Shown here in pieces: positions 1-7,715 of a DNA stretch of 12,917 nt (its first letter is position 1; every line of letters begins with the position of its first letter). A program made the translations under genes and the position numbers. Location of the stretch: positions 1 through 12,917 of the forward strand of contig JAGOBX010000050.1 in assembly GCA_017999075.1 (NCBI GenBank), given 5' to 3'. The stretch comes from Candidatus Babelota bacterium (lineage in GTDB: Bacteria > JAGOBX01). Below the pieces are notes generated by a model. The model was not told the DNA's origin. It did no database searches and saw nothing but the letters and a program-made list of their open reading frames with translations.

Positions 1-975
1 CCCGCACTGTTCTAAACCCCATCCCAATACTCTCGCATTGCAAAATCCTTCATAACTCATAAAACTCAATTTTCCGCCTACTTTTTCGATTCTGTTTGCA
101 AATTCTAACATTAATCTTGGTTTTTCCGAAGTTTCAATATTCGGCATAACCTGAGTCATAAGCATTCCATCAGCTTCGCTGCCAACTCCTTCGATTATTT
201 TATAAGCGTCGCAAGGAGATATTCCGGCAAGCAAAGTTTTAAACCCGTTTTTTTTTGCAAGATTAAAATAACTCAACGTTGATTTCGCTACAGCCAGTAA
301 TATGACCGCTTCAGGATTACTTTCTTTTATAAGATTAAATTGTTCTTCATCTATTTCACTGCCTCTGTCATAGATGGCTTTTGAATTAAGCTGCAATCCG
401 TATGTTTTCAACCTTGAAATCGCCGCTTTCAAACCTGATAATCCATACGCATCATTTTGGTAAATAATAGAAATCTTCTTTATTTTGAGATTATTAACAA
501 AATAATCTATTAATTTTTCTGTTTCCTGAGGATATGAACCTCTTATATTAAATATATAACGTTCAGGAGGAAGGCGGAAAATATCAGAACCTGTAGCCAA
601 TCCTATTAAAGGAATTTTTTTTGAAACAATAATAGGTTTTGCTATAGAGCCGCAAGGCGTCCCGCTTAATGTGCATAATGCAAACACTTTATCGCTTTCA
701 ATTAAATTTTTTACATGTTCTGCAGTTTTGGCAGGATCATAATCATCATCTTTAACAACTAATTTTATCTTTCTTCCGGCTATTCCGCCATTCTCATTTA
801 CATAATCAAAATAACATTTCATCCCGGCAAGAAAACCGTCTCCTGGCCACGAACTGTTACCGTCAGCATCAAGGCAGGTGCCTATAAGAATTTCTTTGTC
901 AGTTATTCCGTCTTCCGCAAAAATAAAATTTACCCCGGCAAGTAACACTAATAACACATATAAAATTTTTTTCAC
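1..975 (-). CDS. Branched-chain amino acid-type ABC transporter substrate-binding protein (3' end off window)
   Basis: Periplasmic type-I solute-binding protein of the LivK/Peripla_BP_6 family, which captures a small ligand (often an amino acid or related acid) for an ABC importer. I translated 325 codons from GTG at 975; the reading frame is open to the left edge, so the C-terminus is missing. Residues 1-20 are a signal peptide (MKKILYVLLVLLAG, cleavage near FIFA|ED) without a lipobox cysteine. The family hallmarks are the ILIGT strand after the signal, the NENGGIAGRKI motif, and YQNDAYGLSGLK in the second lobe. An in-frame GTG at 981 is possible, but GAGGTGA (983-989) is better spaced from 975. 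The gene lies 38 bases after the preceding paralogue, so the two are probably cotranscribed. The ligand cannot be inferred. The family call is firm. Confidence 0.9.
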   Translation of the reverse strand, partial: MKKILYVLLVLLAGVNFIFAEDGITDKEILIGTCLDADGNSSWPGDGFLAGMKCYFDYVNENGGIAGRKIKLVVKDDDYDPAKTAEHVKNLIESDKVFALCTLSGTPCGSIAKPIIVSKKIPLIGLATGSDIFRLPPERYIFNIRGSYPQETEKLIDYFVNNLKIKKISIIYQNDAYGLSGLKAAISRLKTYGLQLNSKAIYDRGSEIDEEQFNLIKESNPEAVILLAVAKSTLSYFNLAKKNGFKTLLAGISPCDAYKIIEGVGSEADGMLMTQVMPNIETSEKPRLMLEFANRIEKVGGKLSFMSYEGFCNARVLGWGLEQCG

Positions 976-1013
976 TTTCACTTCACCTCAATAAAATTGA
1001 GACTCCGCGTATT

Positions 1014-2135
1014 TCATTTAACATCAATATATTTTCCATTATTAATTTCCACCATCCATACTTTATTCAAACCGCTATGGTTTTCAGAAGAAAATGAAAT
1101 TTTTTCTCCTATACCTATTTCCATATCCTTGATGTTTTCGATAGCTTTTATTAAATTTACGCGGTTAATGTCTCCTTCAATCTTTTTCAATGCTTCCACA
1201 AAAAATTTTGCATTTAAAAAACCTTCAAACCCCACATAATCAGGATTAGCTTCAGGAAAATATTTCTTTAACAGTTCATTATATTCTTTTGCTGCAGGGT
1301 TAGATAAATCCGAATAAAGCGGTACTGCCTGAGAACATAAAGATCCTTCCAACATATCAGGCATTTTATCTTTAAGAAAATCAGGACCTCCTCCGGTAAT
1401 TACAGCAAATTTTGCTTTTAATCCGCTTTTTTTCCATTCTGTAAGAAATGTTAAATTCGGTTTTATTGTTGAAAGAAGAATAACGCAATCAGGATTTGCA
1501 GCTGATATTTCAGTTATAGCTTCAGCAACTTCAAGCGAATCCCTGAGATTTTTACCTTTTGCGGCAAGTTCCATTCCTTTCTCTTTCAACGCCTTGTTAA
1601 CTCCTTTTAATCCCGATAATCCGTATGCATCATCCTGATAAAAAACAGCGATTTTATTATACTTTTTAAAATCAATCAGTTTTAAAGTTAATGCATATGC
1701 TTCTACTGAATATGCAGGTTTAAATGTAAAAAATGACGGATGAAATTTTGTGTATAAAAATTCTCCTCCTGTATATGCGCCTATTGTAGGAATTTTTGTG
1801 TTATCTATATAAGGTATTGCCTGATTCATTGTCGGCGTGCCTACATAAGCTACAAGCGCAAGCACCTTATCTTCCTCATTTAATTTTTTTGTATAATAAG
1901 CGCAGGTATCAGGATTATAAACGTCGTCATATTGAATCCGTTTAATCTGTTTCCCATTTATTCCGCCATTAGCATTTATTTCATTAATATACGATTGATA
2001 TCCTTTTGAAGTTGACAATCCATAAAATGCAGCAGGTCCTGACTGCATACTTGATGTTCCTATCAGTATAACATCTTCTGCGCAAACTGAAACAGCCATA
2101 AATAAAATCATTGTTAAAATTACTATTTTTTTCAT
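1014..2135 (-). CDS. Branched-chain amino acid-type ABC transporter substrate-binding protein
   Basis: Complete 373-residue periplasmic binding protein, a usual length for the LivK/Peripla_BP_6 family. The signal peptide is residues 1-19 (cleavage VCA|ED). The cysteine there is not in a lipobox context, so a free periplasmic protein is expected. Family landmarks are ILIGTSSMQSGPA (23-35), INANGGINGK (53-62), the GTPT ligand-lobe loop (99-102) and YQDDAYGLSGLKG (166-178). AAGGGGG five bases before the ATG is a clear ribosome site. It is the middle of three tandem paralogues, with 251 bases upstream and 38 bases downstream. After the signal peptide it lacks the short G-[IV]-T-D-[KN]-E segment present in both neighbours. 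The ligand is unknown and no permease is visible. Confidence 0.93.
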   Translation of the reverse strand: MKKIVILTMILFMAVSVCAEDVILIGTSSMQSGPAAFYGLSTSKGYQSYINEINANGGINGKQIKRIQYDDVYNPDTCAYYTKKLNEEDKVLALVAYVGTPTMNQAIPYIDNTKIPTIGAYTGGEFLYTKFHPSFFTFKPAYSVEAYALTLKLIDFKKYNKIAVFYQDDAYGLSGLKGVNKALKEKGMELAAKGKNLRDSLEVAEAITEISAANPDCVILLSTIKPNLTFLTEWKKSGLKAKFAVITGGGPDFLKDKMPDMLEGSLCSQAVPLYSDLSNPAAKEYNELLKKYFPEANPDYVGFEGFLNAKFFVEALKKIEGDINRVNLIKAIENIKDMEIGIGEKISFSSENHSGLNKVWMVEINNGKYIDVK

Positions 2136-2154
2136 AAAAACCCCCTTATTTTTT

Positions 2155-2386
2155 TTATAGATTATTTTTTAATGCCATACTAAATTAAAATGAGTCACCT
2201 CCCGTGTTATTTTTTTAAATAATAATTTAATTGATTGAATCTTACTTTTAAAATTCCATTTTTTTAAATCGTATCGCGGCATTACTCAAACAAATCTATA
2301 AAATTATTAAATAATTTTTTTAAAAATTAACTGGGGTTTTATAAAATTAAAATCCCGTTATTCTAAATTTAATATGAAAAAAATGA
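2155..2386 (-). other. Intergenic segment between two binding-protein genes, with an isolated SD sequence and weak hairpins
   Basis: This 251-base gap (2136-2386) has no substantial gene. Read on the minus strand it starts, after the upstream gene, with an imperfect hairpin at 2333-2356 (GGG and TTTTA pairing with TAAAA and CCC around an A/C mismatch), with T-rich sequence soon after. An AT-only palindrome follows at 2301-2317 (arms AAATTATT, one-base centre). At 2195-2203 lies GGGAGGTGA, a near-perfect SD sequence, but no start codon is at normal spacing. The first ATG (2178) is 16 bases away and opens only a 7-codon frame (2155-2178). The segment could reduce read-through or carry an internal promoter; neither is shown. 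Confidence 0.4.
2333..2356 (-). terminator. Weak hairpin after binding-protein gene, possible attenuator
   Basis: On the minus strand GGG-A-TTTTA can pair with TAAAA-C-CCC, giving eight pairs around an A/C mismatch and a six-base loop. A T-run (AATTTTT) follows about six bases later rather than at once, so this is a poor intrinsic terminator. It lies about 30 bases after the stop codon of the upstream binding-protein gene, where a partial terminator between tandem genes would make sense. Confidence 0.3.
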
Positions 2387-3547
2387 TTATTTCACTTCAT
2401 TGCACATACAAACATACTTACCTTTTTCAATACGAGTAACAAAAACTCTATCGCTGCCCTGATGATCAGAATCACTAAAAGAAATTTTTATTCCTGTGCC
2501 TAACTGCCCCGGCTTTATAGATTCAATGCTTTCAATTAATTTTTCCCTTGTCAATTCTTTTCCGGCGCGTTTTAACCCTTCCACTAAAATCAAAGCATTT
2601 AAATATCCTTCGTAACTTACTGAAGTCGGTTTTTCTTCAGGAAAATATTTTTTTAAATCTTTTAAATACAATTCGTTTACTGCAAAATCTGATAAAGGAG
2701 TATGATACAAAGGAACAACCTGAGTCACAATAACACCATCTCCATCGCTTCCGAGCGTTTCAAGAAATTTATCAGGACCAACAAAACTCACATTATGAAA
2801 ATACGTTTTTAGTCCTTCTTTTTTAGCCAGTTTTATAAATTCAGCGCAAGGAGCGTAAACACCTATCATAATAATTGCTTCTGGCTGAGATTCTTTCAAA
2901 GCACTCAGAGCTTCTTTAACATCTAATGTATTGCGTTCGTACGAAGCTTTGGCGCAAAGAGCCATTTTTTTTTCTTTCAAAGCTTTGATTGTCCCCTGTA
3001 AACCTGCAAGTCCATACGCATCATTCTGATAAAACACAGCGATTTTGCTCAATTTTAATTTATCCACAAAATAATTAATAATTTCAGCGCATTCCATGTT
3101 ATAACTGGCCCGAATGTTTAAAATATATTTCTCTAAAGGATTTCGGAATGTTTCAGCTCCTGTAAAACATCCTATCAGCGGAATTTTATTCTGATTAATC
3201 ATAGGCACTATTATTTTCGTCGTCGGAGTTCCCACATACGAAGTTAAAGCGAATACCTTGTCGTCTTCTATTAATTTTTTAGTATTTTCAGCGCACGGAG
3301 TGGGTTCATAATTGTCATTATAAAAAATTGTTTTTATTTTTCTTCCATTCACTCCGCCTTCTTCATTAATTTTTTTTATATAAGTTTCATACCCTATTTT
3401 GGTTTGAACGCCTAAAAATTTTGCCGGACCTTCCAATACCAGAGAAGAACCTATTAAAATTTCATTATCTGTTACTCCAACCTCTGCAAAAATAATCTGA
3501 GGTATTAATATAATCACAGTAATAATTGTATAAATAATATTTCTCAT
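2387..3547 (-). CDS. Branched-chain amino acid-type ABC transporter substrate-binding protein
   Basis: Complete periplasmic binding protein of the LivK/Peripla_BP_6 family, 386 residues from ATG 3547. An in-frame TTG at 3553 would add two residues. AAGGAG at 3558-3563 is 10 bases from the ATG and only 4 from the TTG, so I prefer the ATG. The signal peptide is about residues 1-21 (cleavage IIFA|EV) with no lipobox. Landmarks are VTDNEILIGS, INEEGGVNGRK, VGTPT and YQNDAYGLAGLQG. This last motif is shared almost exactly with the two downstream paralogues, which implies local tandem duplication followed by strong divergence. Its start lies 60 bases after a small membrane-protein gene on the same strand, so it may be second in the transcript. 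The ligand is unknown. Confidence 0.93.
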   Translation of the reverse strand: MRNIIYTIITVIILIPQIIFAEVGVTDNEILIGSSLVLEGPAKFLGVQTKIGYETYIKKINEEGGVNGRKIKTIFYNDNYEPTPCAENTKKLIEDDKVFALTSYVGTPTTKIIVPMINQNKIPLIGCFTGAETFRNPLEKYILNIRASYNMECAEIINYFVDKLKLSKIAVFYQNDAYGLAGLQGTIKALKEKKMALCAKASYERNTLDVKEALSALKESQPEAIIMIGVYAPCAEFIKLAKKEGLKTYFHNVSFVGPDKFLETLGSDGDGVIVTQVVPLYHTPLSDFAVNELYLKDLKKYFPEEKPTSVSYEGYLNALILVEGLKRAGKELTREKLIESIESIKPGQLGTGIKISFSDSDHQGSDRVFVTRIEKGKYVCMCNEVK

Positions 3548-3607
3548 TTTCAATTTTCTCCTTAATTAGATCTGATAAATAAAATCAATAAACTTTTCAA
3601 AAAATAA

Positions 3608-3904
3608 TCAAGGATGGCCGCGAGGAATATTTAAATATTCAAACCTCGATTCGTTAAATAAAAATATAACAAATAAAATAATATTCCATGTAATAATTGG
3701 ATTTATACATATTCTAATAATTTCGTTTAATATTATTATTTCTTTTTCTTCACAATAATACAATTGCAGATTTTTACATATTGAAGGAGTTTTAGGAAAA
3801 CCGTATTTCATTACATTATATGTCGTAATTACAGTACGCCTCGCTATGAATAAAATTATTATAGCATATAAAAGCAATAAATATTTTCTGTTTTTTTTAA
3901 TCAC
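3608..3904 (-). CDS. Small two-pass membrane protein of unknown function
   Basis: A 98-residue frame starting with GTG at 3904. I do not recognise the family. The N-terminus is basic (KKNRK), followed by a hydrophobic segment at about 8-20 and an RR pair at 22-23. A polar loop with cysteines at 43 and 51 follows, then a second hydrophobic segment at about 66-83 and a short charged tail. The positive residues at both ends of the first segment leave topology unclear. No good SD precedes the GTG. The gene is on the same strand as the binding-protein cluster, 60 bases before the first of them, so it could be cotranscribed. The protein-like layout supports a real gene, but in AT-rich DNA a hydrophobic frame of this size can occur by chance. 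Confidence 0.5.
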   Translation of the reverse strand: MIKKNRKYLLLLYAIIILFIARRTVITTYNVMKYGFPKTPSICKNLQLYYCEEKEIIILNEIIRICINPIITWNIILFVIFLFNESRFEYLNIPRGHP

Positions 3905-3958
3905 TTTAATAAAATATTTTGAGTTAATTTATAAATAATCAAGACAATATATTTCGTT

Positions 3959-3986
3959 ACTATATTAGTATTGAAAAAAAAATCAA
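3959..3986 (-). promoter_or_regulatory. Possible sigma70-type promoter for the binding-protein cluster
   Basis: On the minus strand TTGATT (3981-3986, four of six matches to the -35 consensus) is 16 bases from TATAGT (3959-3964, five of six matches to -10). It points toward the small membrane protein and binding-protein genes, leaving about 50 bases of untranslated leader. AT-rich sequence gives many such matches, so this is tentative. Confidence 0.3.
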
Positions 3987-4218
3987 TATATTTTTCAAGT
4001 ATAATTATACATACAAACTAACAGTGCTTTTTTTTAATTGAAATCAATGTATACATTAATAACTATACATATTATTTATCGGTAATTTGTATTGCTGTTT
4101 TTCCAAATTATTTTTTTTGATTTTTCATATTGAAATTTTTATGAATGGAGTATTCTGCGCAGTCTATTCAATTTTTTAATATCTTAACTATTGCAATAAT
4201 CCTTATGATTATTTTTCA

Positions 4219-4258
4219 ATGTTCTTGATATGATTTATTATAAATCATGTTTTGATAT
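4219..4258. repeat. Palindrome flanked by direct repeats just after kdpE
   Basis: ATGATTTA and TAAATCAT (4230-4237 and 4241-4248) are perfect inverted repeats around a three-base centre. They are bracketed by near-identical direct repeats, ATGTTCTTGATAT (4219-4231) and ATGTTTTGATAT (4247-4258). The unit begins two bases after the kdpE stop codon. As RNA it would fold into an A-U-only hairpin without a following U-run, so it is a weak terminator candidate. A protein-binding site or transcript-end stabiliser is as likely. Confidence 0.45.
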
Positions 4259-4259
4259 T

Positions 4260-4943
4260 TTATAATAATCTGTAACCTACACCCTGTTCAGTTATTAAAA
4301 GTTTAGGTGAACTCGGTTTTACCTCAATTTTACGGCGTAATTGTAAAATATAAATTCTTAGATATTGAGTTTCCTCAATAAAATTTTCACCCCACAATTC
4401 TTTCATTATCTGCGTCTGAGTTATTACTTTCCCTGCGTTGCGCGCCAGAAGAGTTAATAAGGAATATTCGGTAGGGGTCAATTTAATCTCTCTGTTTTCA
4501 ATAGTAACAATCCGTTTGTCAAAATCAATTTGAATAGGGCCTGATTTAAAAACCGGTTCTGTTCCTGCAGACTTTGAGTTATGACGCAATGCTACTCGTA
4601 TTCTAGCCTGAAGCTCATTCATTGAAAATGGTTTTGTGAGATAATCGTCCGAACCAGCGTCAAGAAGATCAACTTTTTCCTGTTCTTCATCGCATACGGT
4701 TAAAATTATAATTGGAACAGATGACCATTCTCGTATAATTTTCAATACTTCAATTCCGTTAATATCAGGCAATCCAAGATCAAGAATAATCAAATCCGGT
4801 CTGAATGCTTTAGCGGCTTTAATTCCTTCTTGCCCGCAGTCCGCCTCCTTAACATTATATCCATAAGCTTCCAGAGAAACTCTTAAAAATCTGCGTATTT
4901 GTATTTCGTCGTCAATTACAAGAATCAAAGCTCCTTGCTTCAT
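4260..4943 (-). CDS. kdpE: KdpE response regulator (OmpR/PhoB family)
   Basis: DNA-binding response regulator, partner of the KdpD kinase encoded just upstream. It is 227 residues, close to the usual KdpE length of about 225. The receiver domain (about 5-122) has the acidic pair D11/D12, phosphoacceptor D55 in LIILDLGLPD, T82 and K104 in the YLTKPF motif, so every phosphotransfer residue is present. The C-terminal winged-helix domain (about 130-227) carries the LTPTEYSLL and GVGYRLL signatures of Trans_reg_C. The ATG overlaps the kdpD stop codon (ATGA), with GGAGG six bases upstream inside kdpD, so the two are translationally coupled. In well-studied bacteria KdpE activates kdpFABC. Here the cotranscribed ktrBA genes are the obvious candidate target, which is an inference. 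Confidence 0.95.
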   Translation of the reverse strand: MKQGALILVIDDEIQIRRFLRVSLEAYGYNVKEADCGQEGIKAAKAFRPDLIILDLGLPDINGIEVLKIIREWSSVPIIILTVCDEEQEKVDLLDAGSDDYLTKPFSMNELQARIRVALRHNSKSAGTEPVFKSGPIQIDFDKRIVTIENREIKLTPTEYSLLTLLARNAGKVITQTQIMKELWGENFIEETQYLRIYILQLRRKIEVKPSSPKLLITEQGVGYRLL

Positions 4944-7567
4944 ATTTTGCCTCCGGTAAAAGGTATAATAATTTTAAATTCTGCTCCGCATCCAGTTTTA
5001 CTTTCAGCTGTAATTATTCCATTATGCATCTCAATTATTTCTTTACATATAGTTAATCCTAATCCCAATCCTCCGGTTTTATCAGGTTGTTCTCTATAAA
5101 ATTTATTAAATATTTTTTCCGGATTTTTAAGACCGCGGCCGTCATCAGAAATAATAATATTTATATTTTGTTTTTCGTCAAAAACGGAAATTTTAATTGT
5201 TATCCCGCAATCATTATAATATACAGCATTAATTAAAATATTCGAAATAACCTGTTCAAATAAATTGAAGTCAATTTTAATTAAAGGCATATTGTCAGAA
5301 AATTCAGTAACAACCGTATATCCTTTTAATTCTGATTCATGTTTAATTAAAACAGAATTTATCAGATCAACTATATCGTATTCTTTTAAATGCAGCGATA
5401 AGTTTCCTGATTCAAGTCTGGCCATATTCAATAAATTTCCTACTACACGGTTCAATCTCACTACAGATTCGCGAATATCAGTTATTAACATATTTCTGCT
5501 TTCATAATTATGTAAAATAGCTTCGTCTATCAATCCGTTTACACACAAACTTAAAGATGTCAACGGAGTTCTCAATTCATGAGAAATTGATTTTAAAATA
5601 ATCGAAAAAAGTTTTTGCGATTCATTTTCAACTGCATTTTTCTTTGATTTTTCAATAGTAAAAATTCTGTCCGCTATACCGCTAATCATTATCGCAAAAG
5701 TCTGAATCAAATTTTCTTTTTCAAATGAAAGCGATTCTTCATTGGTAAATTTAAATTTAATGACGCCGCTTTCATTATTAACGCATACAATCGGATAATA
5801 ATAATAATCGTTTTTAAAAAAAGTATTTGTAAATCTGCCTGCAGGTTTTTTATTTGTCTTCACCCATTCGATTATCGCTTTATCCGCATCATTTGCATTT
5901 TTAGAATCAAAAATAAGTTCTGTTTCCGATTTGAAAATTTTAGATAAAAAATCTTCGGATATAATTTTTAAATCACTAATTGAAATTATATTATTCAATA
6001 ATTTTGATAATTCAAAAACTTCAGACAGAGTTCTTTCCCGTTTATACAAAAAAGATTCTTTCAACCTAATTTTTGCCGATAAATTTACAGTAATAAAGGC
6101 AACTATAAAAAACAGAACAAACATAAATATATCTTCTATTTTATCAATATAAAATGTAAATCTCGGAGGAATAAAAAAATAATTCCAGATTGTAGCAGTT
6201 AGCGCAGCCGTCAATAACGCGCACATTTTTGTAGTAAAAAGACTTATAAAAATTACATATGTCAAAAATATTAGAGAAGCTGCCCAGTAATTAATTAATT
6301 TTAAAATCATCAAATTAAATAAAGTGATCCCTGCAAGAGAAATGCATGCTGTGATTATTTCAAAAAGGTTAACGCCGGGTTTAATTTTAAAGTTTAAGAA
6401 ATTAACTTTTGCTTTATTGAAAGCTCCAGGTTCAGAAACCGCATATACATCAATATCTCCGCTTTGTTTAATTATCCTTTCCGGTATCGAACCTTTAAAT
6501 ATATCTTTAAAACTTTTAAATAGAGGCTTGCCTGTAATAATCTGCGTTGCTTTTTTCTGACGAGCTATCCGTATTATTCCAGAAACAATATCTTCATCGG
6601 AAGTAATAACAACTTCTGCTCCGAGTTCACGGGCAAGTTTAATATTTTTTTCCAGATTTTTTTGTTGTTCATCTGTAAGAAAAGTTCCTGTATCAATATT
6701 AACTGCATACCATTCCGCCTTTAAATTAAAAGCAATCCTTTTTGTCCAGCGTATAATATATTCAGAATATGGGCTTGCGCTTATAGCTGAAATCAATTTT
6801 TCATTTGTTTTCCATAATGTATTAATATTTTTTGATTTTAAATAATTATTCAGTTCTGCGTCTACAAGTTTCGCCGTAACCTGCAAAGCAATTTCACGCA
6901 AAGCAGTCAGATAACTTTTTTGAAAAAAATTATTAAGCTCAATTGACGCTTTTTCCAAACTGTATATTTTACCGTCTTTAAGTCGTTTCCTAAGATCCTC
7001 AGGGGCCAAATCAATAAGTTCGATTTTATTTGCCTGTTCAAGAATAGAATCAGGCACTGTTTCGTGAATTTTTATTCCTGTGATTTGTTCTACGGTTGAA
7101 GCTCTGCTTTCAAGATTCTGAACATTAAGCGTTGTCCAGACGTCAATTCCTGATTCCAGCAATTCCAAAATATCCTGATATCGTTTTTTATTTCTGCATC
7201 CACGCACATTAGTATGAGCAAGTTCGTCAATTAAAACTATTTCAGGTTTTCTTTTTAGTATAGCGTCAATATCTGTATCTTCGAGAATAATGCTGTGATA
7301 ATGAAAAACTGCACGCGGAATTATTTCCAAACCTTCAAGCAATTTTTCAGTTTCAATTCGTTGGCGGGGTTCAATATAACCAATAACTATATCTTTCCCT
7401 TCATTTTTTTCAGATTTAGCCGATTCCAGCATTTGATATGTTTTACCTACTCCTGCTGCCATTCCGAAAAAAATCCGTAGTTTTCCCTGGTCCTTATTTG
7501 TGTTTTTGGTTTCCATTGAATTCAACAAAATATCAGGATTATGTCCATAGTTATCAATGTTGTCCAT
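4940..7567 (-). CDS. kdpD: KdpD sensor histidine kinase
   Basis: Membrane sensor kinase for K+ limitation and turgor, 875 residues, near the family norm of about 890. The N-terminal KdpD domain has Walker A GMAAGVGKT (35-43) and a Walker B-like VLIDELAHTN (111-120). A universal-stress-protein-like domain follows (about 255-378). Four membrane helices (DUF4118, about 400-497) come next, then a GAF-like region (about 515-640). The kinase core has H663 in ISHELRTP, asparagine-box N780, DDGRGL (808-813) and GGLGLGL (832-838). All catalytic motifs are intact. No SD precedes the ATG at 7567. Met18 is a possible later start, also without an SD. Both keep the Walker A motif. It lies downstream of ktrBA rather than kdpFABC, which is unusual. 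Confidence 0.96.
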   Translation of the reverse strand: MDNIDNYGHNPDILLNSMETKNTNKDQGKLRIFFGMAAGVGKTYQMLESAKSEKNEGKDIVIGYIEPRQRIETEKLLEGLEIIPRAVFHYHSIILEDTDIDAILKRKPEIVLIDELAHTNVRGCRNKKRYQDILELLESGIDVWTTLNVQNLESRASTVEQITGIKIHETVPDSILEQANKIELIDLAPEDLRKRLKDGKIYSLEKASIELNNFFQKSYLTALREIALQVTAKLVDAELNNYLKSKNINTLWKTNEKLISAISASPYSEYIIRWTKRIAFNLKAEWYAVNIDTGTFLTDEQQKNLEKNIKLARELGAEVVITSDEDIVSGIIRIARQKKATQIITGKPLFKSFKDIFKGSIPERIIKQSGDIDVYAVSEPGAFNKAKVNFLNFKIKPGVNLFEIITACISLAGITLFNLMILKLINYWAASLIFLTYVIFISLFTTKMCALLTAALTATIWNYFFIPPRFTFYIDKIEDIFMFVLFFIVAFITVNLSAKIRLKESFLYKRERTLSEVFELSKLLNNIISISDLKIISEDFLSKIFKSETELIFDSKNANDADKAIIEWVKTNKKPAGRFTNTFFKNDYYYYPIVCVNNESGVIKFKFTNEESLSFEKENLIQTFAIMISGIADRIFTIEKSKKNAVENESQKLFSIILKSISHELRTPLTSLSLCVNGLIDEAILHNYESRNMLITDIRESVVRLNRVVGNLLNMARLESGNLSLHLKEYDIVDLINSVLIKHESELKGYTVVTEFSDNMPLIKIDFNLFEQVISNILINAVYYNDCGITIKISVFDEKQNINIIISDDGRGLKNPEKIFNKFYREQPDKTGGLGLGLTICKEIIEMHNGIITAESKTGCGAEFKIIIPFTGGKI

Positions 7568-7595
7568 ACAAATTAATTATTAAATAAATTTAATT

Positions 7596-7691
7596 TTAAT
7601 TATATCTTTTAAATCCAAACTTGTCCAGCATTATTGCTCGCTCCTGAGGGATTGCCACCGTAATTATTCGTATAAAATTATTAGTGTTCAT
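7596..7691 (-). CDS. Small ORF of 31 codons with a good ribosome site, between the RCK-like gene and kdpD
   Basis: I translated ATG at 7691 to TAA at 7596: it begins MNTNNFIRIITVAIPQ and ends DKFGFKRYN. AGGGTGA six bases before the ATG is a convincing SD sequence, better than anything in front of kdpD, which starts 28 bases later. The peptide is mixed polar and basic and is not a membrane segment, so it is not a KdpF-like subunit. It could be a small protein, a leader whose translation opens the kdpD start, or a gene remnant. I recognise no family. The SD and the operon position are the only support. Confidence 0.4.
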   Translation of the reverse strand: MNTNNFIRIITVAIPQERAIMLDKFGFKRYN

Positions 7692-7715
7692 TTTGTTCAC
7701 CCTTTAAATATTTTT

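Larger units (their letters stand above)
3905..4259. other. Non-coding gap between kdpE and the binding-protein cluster
   Basis: 355 AT-rich bases with no plausible gene. The part nearest kdpE (4219-4258) has a palindrome inside direct repeats, listed separately. The middle has two perfect 12-base palindromes, GTATAATTATAC (3999-4010) and AATGTATACATT (4046-4057). The motif TATACAT occurs three times (4006-4012, 4050-4056, 4064-4070). The part nearest the small membrane-protein gene holds a possible minus-strand promoter. The gap must contain the end of the potassium operon transcript and probably the start of the binding-protein transcript. Confidence 0.5.

Noticed and set aside
997-1239. 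80-codon plus-strand frame opposite a binding-protein gene
   Set aside because: It mirrors the C-terminal coding of the minus-strand gene and has no protein-like features.
1014-2135. Lipoprotein signal because of the cysteine at residue 18
   Set aside because: The context VSVC|AED lacks the usual L-x-x-C lipobox, while VCA|ED is a good signal peptidase I site, as in both paralogues.
4195-4216. AATAATC/GATTATT hairpin followed by TTTTT on the plus strand, as an intrinsic terminator
   Set aside because: No plus-strand gene lies upstream to terminate, and the stem has only one G-C pair.
7596-7691. Small ORF before kdpD as KdpF
   Set aside because: KdpF is a single hydrophobic membrane segment of about 29 residues; this peptide is polar and basic with only a short apolar stretch.
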